Below are positions 1-5,353 of a stretch of DNA of 5,353 nt, piece by piece. The stretch covers positions 1 through 5,353 of the forward strand of contig WAOB01000020.1 in NCBI GenBank assembly GCA_015521505.1, read 5' to 3'. Source of the DNA: Nanobdellati archaeon (lineage in GTDB: Archaea > EX4484-52 > JAADEF01). Each line of letters opens with the position of its first letter. Position 1 is the stretch's first letter. Position numbers and translations under genes: made by a program. The notes under the pieces are model-generated. The model was not told where the DNA came from and made no database searches. It worked only from the letters and a program-made list of their open reading frames with translations.

Positions 1-1594
1 ATGTAAGATACACTTCATCTCTCAAGGACTTACCATACTTTTCATAAGAAAAAGATATTTTCAATTTTGGAGAAAGAATATCTTCAGTTATATTATTAGG
101 TAAAGTAACTTTATAGATATTATATTGCTTGTTATCTATGCTTTCTCTACCAATATATTTTATTGATAGATCATAACTCTTGTCAGATGTGGTGATTTTT
201 CCAAACACAACACTATACCCAGAAGGCAACTCTACTGTCGTCCCATCTTTTCCATAAAGTATAGATCTAACACCTATGTAAAACTCAGAAGACGGAAAGA
301 GATATCTATATACAGTTTCATTATTTCCTATATCAAAATAGGTAAAGTAAATTGCATCGCCCTCTAATATATAGGCAAATTCATCATTAACCTCTATTGT
401 CTTTGTAAAGTTATAGTATAAAACATCTCCAAACTTGTTCTCATAAGCATAAACAAACTTTATAGTCAAATTCTCATTTAAATAGTTTTCAGAAAGTTCA
501 TAAGAAACCGGATCATCGTTATCTGGGTCATAGTCAATTACATCAACTAAGCCATCTTTATCATAAATTTCAATAGCAGTATATAACTCTCTTCCACCAT
601 CACCTATGTTGTAAATAGTGTAATCCTCCATAGAGATCGTTATATTCTGACCATAATAATATGTTCCATCATTTCTTGTCACTCCATCTATCTTTAATAT
701 TCCATCGACTGGTTTTGGATATATCACTAACACTTTAGAGACACAATTATTCTTAGTAGTCACATCAGAACAAAACAATGCAAGATCGATATTACTATCC
801 CTATTCAAAACCAAAAAAGGAATAATATAGATTGCTCTCTCTACCGTTCCTAAAAGAGGAAAAGTAAGTTGATAATTAAGACACGTTCCATCCTCACACA
901 TTCCATCCCTCGTATAAGTCCCTAAAAACCCTAAAGAATAGGTCTCTCTAACAAAGATAAAATCCTCGATATTACTTAAAGTAGAAAATTGCAAAGGAGT
1001 CTTTGTATTAATATCTAGAAGTTTTAAAGATAAAACAAAAGTGTTATCTGGAGTTAGATTTAAATAATACACTTCGTTAGCATACTCTCCTCTCGGATCT
1101 TCATATTTTTTAATCACACTTGGGCTGTCGAAGGTAATGTCATATAATGTGTTTATAGTATTTGTATAAGACATCTCTTCTATTACATCATTATAACATC
1201 TCAATTCCATATATCCTTGATCTGGCAAGTCAATCGCATTTACACAATAAAGATTTGATTGTCCCTTATAATTATTAAATGATGCTTCTGTGCCCTCATT
1301 ACCATATATTATAGAAAAACCATTCCTATCACAAGATACTCTAAAACAAAGATATTTGTTTTGTTGTGTCTCGGAAGAAACATGTGTTATTACCACTAAT
1401 CCGCTCCCTTCATCATAAAAATGAGATATAGAAGGTAATCCAAAAATTTCTGAAATCCCTCCTGTCAAATTTTGATAATAATCCACTACCTCTTGTTGTG
1501 CAGCACAAGTACTTAAGAGTAGAGATATCGAAAACATTACCAAAAACAATACTCTTCCTCTCGGATTTAGAAGCGATAAAATAGCATTCACCAT
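1..1594 (-). CDS. Secreted, N-glycosylated beta-rich surface protein (3' end outside window)
   Basis: I translated this frame from the ATG at 1594 leftward. It gives 531 residues with no stop and runs off the window. An in-frame TAA lies two codons upstream (1598-1600), so no longer start is possible. Residues 1-33 look like a signal peptide: Arg12/Arg14, a hydrophobic core at about 15-27, then STCAA before QQ. Cleavage near Ala32 is plausible. LSTC at 27-30 resembles a lipobox but has Thr at -1. The mature part is beta-strand-like throughout. Eight cysteines fall in close pairs (83/88, 117/133, 233/238, 275/284), as expected for extracellular disulfides. Residues 296-403 look like an Ig-like/CARDB or COG1361-style domain, with NIGDGG, an IEIYDKDG strand and a closing KFVYAYENKFGD strand. 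Seven N-X-S/T sequons (Asn42, 179, 317, 375, 395, 425, 501) suggest archaeal N-glycosylation. I do not recognise a specific family. The exported location is well supported, but the function is unknown. Confidence 0.85.
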   Translation of the reverse strand, partial: MVNAILSLLNPRGRVLFLVMFSISLLLSTCAAQQEVVDYYQNLTGGISEIFGLPSISHFYDEGSGLVVITHVSSETQQNKYLCFRVSCDRNGFSIIYGNEGTEASFNNYKGQSNLYCVNAIDLPDQGYMELRCYNDVIEEMSYTNTINTLYDITFDSPSVIKKYEDPRGEYANEVYYLNLTPDNTFVLSLKLLDINTKTPLQFSTLSNIEDFIFVRETYSLGFLGTYTRDGMCEDGTCLNYQLTFPLLGTVERAIYIIPFLVLNRDSNIDLALFCSDVTTKNNCVSKVLVIYPKPVDGILKIDGVTRNDGTYYYGQNITISMEDYTIYNIGDGGRELYTAIEIYDKDGLVDVIDYDPDNDDPVSYELSENYLNENLTIKFVYAYENKFGDVLYYNFTKTIEVNDEFAYILEGDAIYFTYFDIGNNETVYRYLFPSSEFYIGVRSILYGKDGTTVELPSGYSVVFGKITTSDKSYDLSIKYIGRESIDNKQYNIYKVTLPNNITEDILSPKLKISFSYEKYGKSLRDEVYLT

Positions 1595-1597
1595 AAA

Positions 1598-1605
1598 TTA
1601 ATAAA
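1598..1605 (+). promoter_or_regulatory. Probable weak TATA box for the rightward operon
   Basis: TTAATAAA lies in an AT-only stretch centred about 28 bp upstream of the ATG at 1630. This is the right spacing for a leaderless archaeal transcript. It is less like the TATA consensus than the box at 1618-1625, so it may be weaker or depend on an activator. It sits 3 bp from the start codon of the leftward gene. I infer the promoter from spacing and composition alone. Confidence 0.4.
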
Positions 1606-1608
1606 TCC

Positions 1609-1635
1609 TTCCATATCTTTATATAAGTTATGGAA
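1609..1635. promoter_or_regulatory. 27-bp imperfect dyad (candidate operator) over the divergent promoter
   Basis: TTCCATA (1609-1615) is mirrored exactly by TATGGAA (1629-1635). Inside them, CTT (1617-1619) is mirrored by AAG (1625-1627). This gives two 11-bp arms with one mismatch around a TATAT centre. The dyad encloses the leftward TATA box, and its right arm includes the first two codons of the rightward gene. This placement suits a dimeric repressor or activator acting on one or both genes. It could instead be chance enrichment around a palindromic TATA box, although the GC-containing outer arms are not explained that way. Confidence 0.45.
1618..1625 (-). promoter_or_regulatory. TATA box for the leftward surface-protein gene
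   Basis: The + strand reads CTTTATATAAG here, a near-consensus archaeal TATA box that is almost symmetrical. Its centre is about 27 bp from the start codon at 1594. That is the usual TATA-to-transcription-start distance, so the leftward mRNA would start at or next to its ATG and be leaderless. There is no Shine-Dalgarno motif upstream of this ATG, which agrees. Read leftward, ATAAC just upstream could serve as a modest BRE. The box also ends 4 bp before the rightward ATG. That is too close for it to drive the rightward gene from a start upstream of the codon. Confidence 0.6.
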
Positions 1636-2877
1636 ATACGTCAAAATATATATTTTATATTGCTTTATACAATAATAATTGGCTTCATATTAATTTCTTC
1701 CACTTTATTATACGTGAGAATAATGCAAATGAATGAGAACATAAAAATTTATGAAAGTGTAGAAGATATAGTAAGCAATTCTTATATGTCATATTTATCT
1801 GGTAATTATTACACTTATCAAGACCCTCTCATATCAAGACATAGGTGTTACACTCAATATGGAGGTTCTGATAAAATATACATTATCTGCGATAATCAAC
1901 AAATCCCTTTTCTAAGTTTAAGAATACCTATCTTAATGGATATAAAAAGAGGTACAGATAAAATATACGTAGAAAGAGGAAGTATAGATTATGGTGTATT
2001 CAGATATTTTTATGTGTTAGTTACAACAAAAAGTTTATTGATTATAAGAACAGATATAGAAAACCCTACATTAGAAAATGAAAAATTTTCTGCGTTAGTT
2101 AACAATCTATTTTACACAATTCCATTATCTAAAATAATTGGTTTTTATGATTCTGATTCTTATTTAATAATATGCCAGAGAGAAAATGTTAAAGATTGTG
2201 ATAAAAGCGATTTTTTAGCTACATATTTTCTTTATGAGTCGTTAGAAGATTTTCTTTTAGATCTAAAAGAAACAGGAGGTATCGATTCAAATTCTAATGA
2301 TGTTAGGAATATGAAAGAATATCTTTCCAATATGTATGACTATATAAACCCGCAATTTATAGCAATAGTTGATAATAAGAATAAATGCCAGGAACATGAA
2401 GACTGTATAGTATTTTCTCCTAATAAGATAAAGTATGTGTATAAAACGGACAATGAAAACATATTCTCACAAGAAGTAGTTGACAGTTATGACTTGACAT
2501 TATTAATATTCTTTAAGAATTTTTACGGAAGTTATGATGGAAAATATTTTGAATTAGTTTTAGAAGGCAGTTATAGAGAAAAATGGAAAGATATGTTAAA
2601 ATTTTACGCGCGAATTTTATCAATAAGATATGACATGCTAAGTTCTAACATTCAATACGAATACCCGTCCTATGAATCTTGTAGAGAGTGGTTTAATGAA
2701 CTTTCACAACTTTTTTGTATAAATGAAAGAAGCTTATGTACTCTTGCAAATGAAAACCCATCAGATATAGAAAGAAGGATAGAACATATAAAATCCTTAA
2801 ACGAACTACTCATAGAGATAAAAGAAATAAGTAAAAAAATAATAACAAATGGGTGTGAAGAAAGGGTGTTTCTATGA
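1630..2877 (+). CDS. Single-pass membrane-anchored extracytoplasmic protein, first gene of a pilin-like cluster
   Basis: This is a 415-residue protein whose ATG is fixed by an in-frame TAA at 1624-1626. MEIRQN is followed by one hydrophobic segment (about residues 7-29). The remaining 385 residues are soluble and presumably face outwards. Ten cysteines occur mostly as near neighbours (73/87, 182/190, 253/259, 351/363/370, 409), consistent with disulfides. The middle (about 75-270) looks beta-rich. The C-terminal part (about 310-405) looks helical and may pack as coiled helices. There is no N-X-S/T sequon except the disallowed Asn-Pro-Thr (145) and Asn-Pro-Ser (376). The architecture and cysteine layout resemble large uncharacterised proteins that DPANN archaea encode beside class III prepilin-like genes, but this comparison is from memory. 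Its stop overlaps the next start (ATGA). A role in a surface filament or in anchoring one is inference, and no enzyme motif is visible. Confidence 0.85.
   Translation: MEIRQNIYFILLYTIIIGFILISSTLLYVRIMQMNENIKIYESVEDIVSNSYMSYLSGNYYTYQDPLISRHRCYTQYGGSDKIYIICDNQQIPFLSLRIPILMDIKRGTDKIYVERGSIDYGVFRYFYVLVTTKSLLIIRTDIENPTLENEKFSALVNNLFYTIPLSKIIGFYDSDSYLIICQRENVKDCDKSDFLATYFLYESLEDFLLDLKETGGIDSNSNDVRNMKEYLSNMYDYINPQFIAIVDNKNKCQEHEDCIVFSPNKIKYVYKTDNENIFSQEVVDSYDLTLLIFFKNFYGSYDGKYFELVLEGSYREKWKDMLKFYARILSIRYDMLSSNIQYEYPSYESCREWFNELSQLFCINERSLCTLANENPSDIERRIEHIKSLNELLIEIKEISKKIITNGCEERVFL
2865..2868 (+). promoter_or_regulatory. Shine-Dalgarno site for the 156-aa pilin-like gene
   Basis: GGTG lies 5 nt before the ATG at 2874, inside the end of the preceding gene. 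It can pair with the CACC of the archaeal 16S 3' end. It supports this start and contrasts with the motif-free starts of the two outer genes. Confidence 0.6.
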
Positions 2878-3344
2878 GAATAAAATCACAAGGAAAATTA
2901 ATGGAATTGATTGTAGGTGCTATATTCGTAGTATTTATAATGATAATAATATTTTTTTATTATTATTCTAATTACAATCAAAACATAGAAAAACTGATGA
3001 AAAGGAATGCTTATGAAAGGCAAAATATGATCTATGAAATCATCACTTCAGATCAGGCATTTGCAATTTCCTCTAAAGATAAAGGATATCTTGACAAAGC
3101 AAAATTGGATGCTATCTTAAATATCGGAAATGACAGAGAGATATGTGAGTTTCTTGAAAACATTGTTGGAAGTAAGGCATATATCTATATAAAAGATCTA
3201 CAAACCTTCGAAGAGTATGAAATATGTAAGGATAATAAAAACTCTAAAAAAGGTCTTTTAATGTTTGATACATTTACAAATATATATGATCCATATACAA
3301 GAGAAATAAGAATAGCATATATAAAAATAGGTGTCATACCATGA
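2874..3344 (+). CDS. Class III signal / pilin-like membrane-anchored protein
   Basis: This is a 156-residue protein. It begins MRIKSQGKLMEL and continues into a long hydrophobic stretch (about residues 9-31) ending in a Tyr/Asn-rich YYYSNYN. A short basic leader, then Gln6, then a Glu at position 11 just inside the hydrophobic helix is the pattern of archaeal class III (prepilin-like) signals. If cleavage falls after Gln6 the Glu is at +5, the position conserved in type IV pilins. Cleavage after Ser5 would place it at +6. A helical stalk (about 32-58) leads to a small globular domain with one cysteine pair (91/118) and a beta-rich end (REIRIAYIKIGVIP). There are no glycosylation sequons. It overlaps both neighbours by 4 nt, so translation is probably coupled. 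I infer a minor pilin or pseudopilin subunit. An ordinary N-anchored surface protein is the alternative. Confidence 0.8.
   Translation: MRIKSQGKLMELIVGAIFVVFIMIIIFFYYYSNYNQNIEKLMKRNAYERQNMIYEIITSDQAFAISSKDKGYLDKAKLDAILNIGNDREICEFLENIVGSKAYIYIKDLQTFEEYEICKDNKNSKKGLLMFDTFTNIYDPYTREIRIAYIKIGVIP
3330..3333 (+). promoter_or_regulatory. Shine-Dalgarno site for the 178-aa pilin-like gene
   Basis: GGTG lies 7 nt before the ATG at 3341. It has the same motif and similar spacing to the site before the previous gene, and it supports the ATGA-overlap start. Confidence 0.55.
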
Positions 3345-3877
3345 AATATAAATCTCAAGCAGGGATTGTATTAAGTATAGTATTATTCTTAATATTTCTA
3401 TCTATCTCGCTATATCTTCTGCAAGAAAAACCTTCTGAATCAAAAGCATTCAGTTATGAAGACGAATACGCATATAGCATACTAAGATCCTTATTAAGAA
3501 GTACTACTATAAGTCCAGATACAGAATGTAAATATGTTAAAGATATAGCAAATAAATATATATATATCACAGATGATACCGTATACTGTTGTAGGATATC
3601 AAATTTACCATGTAAAGAATTCATAACTAGAGAAATAGAGACAAAACTTTCCTTAATAGAAGATAATTTAAAAAAACAGTATTATTTTTATTTTGAGATA
3701 GGGATAGATGAAAGAGACAGACAAAGAATAGTATATGCTTATGGGAATAAAACCATAAAAGAGTGTAAAGCAAACAAAGTAAGTGCAAAGCAATATCTCT
3801 TATCCGGTAGAGAATCTGTAGCAAAGCCTTTTGCAAGAGTAATACTTATGAGAAGGGATGAAATATGTTTGAAATAA
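3341..3877 (+). CDS. Second class III signal / pilin-like membrane-anchored protein
   Basis: This is a 178-residue protein starting MKYKSQAG, which matches the M-basic-x-K-S-Q start of the preceding protein. Residues 8-27 form the membrane helix. The helix lacks the Glu seen in its neighbour, so pilus assembly may use it as a tip or minor subunit, or it may not polymerise. The exported part has six cysteines (63, 83, 84, 91, 142, 176), including an adjacent CC pair. A helical region at about 93-112 is followed by the strand YYFYFEIGID. One sequon is present at Asn136. Its general plan (helix, N-terminal disulfide region, YxFxxxIG strand, late Cys, final ARVIL strand) resembles small DPANN surface proteins found beside prepilin genes. 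That resemblance is recalled, not searched. It overlaps the upstream gene by 4 nt and tgtA by 13 nt. Confidence 0.8.
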   Translation: MKYKSQAGIVLSIVLFLIFLSISLYLLQEKPSESKAFSYEDEYAYSILRSLLRSTTISPDTECKYVKDIANKYIYITDDTVYCCRISNLPCKEFITREIETKLSLIEDNLKKQYYFYFEIGIDERDRQRIVYAYGNKTIKECKANKVSAKQYLLSGRESVAKPFARVILMRRDEICLK

Positions 3878-5353
3878 AAAAAAGAGACGGATTAAGTAGA
3901 ATCGGACTTTTTTATGTAAACAAAAAAAAGATCGAAACACCAGACATTGCAGTGGTAATTAATCCTCATAAAATGATAGTTGATATGAAATTTATAAAAA
4001 GAAAAGCAAAGGCAGATATTATAATAACCAATGCATATATATTAAAAAACAGCAAACATAGAGAGGAAATCGAAGAAAAAAAATTACACGATTTTTTAGA
4101 TTTTGATGGTGTAATCTATACAGATTCAGGAACTTTTCAGATGTATTCTAAAGGAAATGTTAAAATAAGTAATGAAGAAACCATAGATTTTCAGATAAAG
4201 ATAGGAAGTGATCTAATAACTCCTTTAGATGTTTTTACATTACCTACTGACACATATAACGTTGCTTTAAATAAAGCAAAAGAAACATTGAGAAGAATAA
4301 ATTATTTGTCTAAAAAAACCGAGAATTATGTTTTTCCCATTCAGGGTGGTTTACATATAAAATTGAGAGAAAAAATTGCCAAAGAGTCCAACAAATATAA
4401 TCCTAAAATATGTGCGATAGGAGGCATTGTTCCTTTAATGGAAAACTACAAATATCTAGATTTGGCTAAAATAATCTTCTCGGTTAAATCAAATCTTAAA
4501 GCGTCCTTTCCTGTACATGCCTTTGGAGCAGGACACCCTATGGTCTTTCCCTTATTAGTATTTTTTGGTGTTGACTTATTTGACTCTGCCTCTTATGCAC
4601 TCTATGCTGAAGAAGGGAGATATATAACAGAAACAAGAACTTATCAACTCAAGAACATGGAATATTTTCCATGTTCTTGTGAGATATGTCTAAAAACCAC
4701 ACCAAAAGAAATGACAAAAGAAGAATTAGCGAAGCACAATCTATTGGTGATAATGAAAGAAATAAGAACAATAAAAGAAATGATAAGAAAGGGCAATATA
4801 CAAGAATATGTTGAACAAAAAATATCTACCCATCCGGAACTTATAAAGGCATATAGAATGATAAAGGATAAAAAAGTGAAAGATTATCTTTTAAAAAATG
4901 AAAGTTCTACAAAAACATCAAGTCTGTTCTGGATTAGAGAGGAAACAAAAGACAGAGCAATATTTGATTTAGTGAAGAGAAAGCTGAAAAATGTTAAAAG
5001 TAAATTTGAAAAATTTGAATGGGAATGTAGAATAAAGGTTCCTTTATCTTTATCACTATCTTATCCCTTTGCTCAATATCAAGGATTAAAAGATTATGAA
5101 AAATATAAGGAAAAATTAAAGGAGATAATAATGGAAAAAAATAAGAAAGATTTGGAAAATATAGTTAAAGACATACTATCATACCAATTAGAAAATGCAA
5201 ATGTTTACCAACTAAATTTAAAAGATGTTGAAATAAAAATAAGTAAAACGAATAGAATAAAACATCTTGTCAAGAAGAATAAAATTATGGCAACATTAAG
5301 GGCAGAGGACAACATCTTTATCATTTCTAAAGATTTTGCGAAAGAATTGTGGG
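3865..5353 (+). CDS. tgtA: Archaeosine tRNA-guanine transglycosylase (3' end outside window)
   Basis: This enzyme exchanges guanine at position 15 in the D-loop of archaeal tRNAs for preQ0, the first tRNA-bound step to archaeosine. The frame gives 496 residues with no stop at the edge. The start MFEIKKRDGLSRIG aligns well with other archaeal TGTs. I see YTDSGTFQ (catalytic Asp87), TPLD (Asp122), the PIQGG loop, IGGIVPL, HAFGAGHP and LFDSASYALYA (nucleophile Asp240). Zinc ligands are Cys270, Cys272, Cys275 and His291. After the TIM-barrel come the archaeal C-domains: SLSYPFAQ, then ATLRAEDNIF, which normally leads into the PUA domain. Family length is about 580 residues, so roughly 80 residues, mainly PUA, should lie outside the window. 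Whether they are fused or split off cannot be seen. The loop between Cys275 and His291 is about 7 residues shorter than in Pyrococcus TGT as I recall it. The start overlaps the preceding gene by 13 nt, with only a weak GGGATGA upstream, so coupled translation is likely. Confidence 0.96.
   Translation, partial: MFEIKKRDGLSRIGLFYVNKKKIETPDIAVVINPHKMIVDMKFIKRKAKADIIITNAYILKNSKHREEIEEKKLHDFLDFDGVIYTDSGTFQMYSKGNVKISNEETIDFQIKIGSDLITPLDVFTLPTDTYNVALNKAKETLRRINYLSKKTENYVFPIQGGLHIKLREKIAKESNKYNPKICAIGGIVPLMENYKYLDLAKIIFSVKSNLKASFPVHAFGAGHPMVFPLLVFFGVDLFDSASYALYAEEGRYITETRTYQLKNMEYFPCSCEICLKTTPKEMTKEELAKHNLLVIMKEIRTIKEMIRKGNIQEYVEQKISTHPELIKAYRMIKDKKVKDYLLKNESSTKTSSLFWIREETKDRAIFDLVKRKLKNVKSKFEKFEWECRIKVPLSLSLSYPFAQYQGLKDYEKYKEKLKEIIMEKNKKDLENIVKDILSYQLENANVYQLNLKDVEIKISKTNRIKHLVKKNKIMATLRAEDNIFIISKDFAKELW
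4650..4679. repeat. Perfect 13-bp inverted repeat inside tgtA
   Basis: CAAGAACATGGAA (4650-4662) and its exact reverse complement (4667-4679) flank the 4-nt loop TATT. The RNA would form a stable hairpin for such an AT-rich genome. It lies inside the coding frame, over the codons for QLKNMEYFPCSC, which include the first two zinc-ligand cysteines. No T-tract follows, so a terminator is unlikely. The role is unknown. Confidence 0.75.

Noticed and set aside
514..562. Acidic stretch in the leftward protein (residues 345-361, DKDG...DPDNDD) as a thrombospondin type 3 or dockerin-like calcium repeat
   Set aside because: The spacing resembles a calcium loop, but only one copy exists. The surrounding strands fit an Ig-like/COG1361 domain better, where this would be a strand plus an acidic turn.
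1505..1516. LSTC (residues 27-30) of the leftward protein as a lipoprotein lipobox
   Set aside because: Thr at -1 is not accepted in usual lipoboxes, and an ordinary signal-peptidase cut after CAA is at least as likely. The anchor type is left open.
3556..3567. (AT)6 dinucleotide run as a phase-variable repeat
   Set aside because: It is only 12 nt and encodes ordinary Tyr-Ile residues in a 3-gene coding block. Such runs are expected at this base composition.
3627..3836. 69-codon open frame on the minus strand
   Set aside because: It lies wholly inside the 178-aa gene on the opposite strand. Its Leu/Tyr-rich product is typical of antisense reading of an AT-rich gene, and it has no promoter or ribosome site of its own.
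3838..3864. Separate promoter for tgtA
   Set aside because: I see no TATA-like box at 24-30 bp before the tgtA start. The overlap with the upstream gene points to operon transcription.
4650..4679. Hairpin in tgtA as an intrinsic terminator or a CRISPR-like repeat
   Set aside because: No T-tract follows, the frame continues through it, and there is a single copy, so it is kept only as an unexplained inverted repeat.

Overview
This is an AT-rich, gene-dense archaeal window. The archaeal assignment rests mainly on the gene at the right edge. It is a clear archaeosine-type tRNA-guanine transglycosylase with the archaeal C-terminal extension, a form not found in bacteria. Other archaeal signs are the TATA-box promoters, GGTG-type ribosome binding sites and KSQ-type class III signal starts. 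Heavy AAA/AGA/ATA codon use, overlapping genes, paired cysteines in the exported proteins and the style of the small membrane-anchored proteins recall small-genome, possibly thermophilic DPANN archaea (Nanoarchaeota-like). That placement is inference, and I cannot name a species.

Layout: a leftward gene (1594 to 1, running off the left edge) encodes a secreted or anchored beta-rich surface glycoprotein. A 35-bp intergenic gap (1595-1629) separates it from a rightward cluster of four overlapping genes: a 415-aa single-pass extracytoplasmic protein (1630-2877), a 156-aa pilin-like protein (2874-3344), a 178-aa pilin-like protein (3341-3877) and tgtA (3865 to beyond 5353). Joins one and two are ATGA overlaps preceded by GGTG Shine-Dalgarno motifs. 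The tgtA start lies 13 nt inside the third gene. No gene-free stretch exceeds 35 bp, and I see no tRNA, rRNA, CRISPR array or mobile element.

The two outer genes appear to be transcribed divergently as leaderless mRNAs. Each start codon is fixed by an in-frame TAA just upstream, and an AT-rich box sits about 27-28 bp from each ATG. A 27-bp imperfect dyad covers the stronger TATA box and the first codons of the rightward operon, so the two sets of surface genes may be co-regulated.

Biologically, four of the five genes appear to build the cell surface: one large glycoprotein and three N-terminally anchored, pilin- or pseudopilin-like proteins. The three rightward genes together may encode a poorly described surface filament or minor-pilin complex. 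The housekeeping tRNA-modification gene tgtA is attached to the end of that operon.
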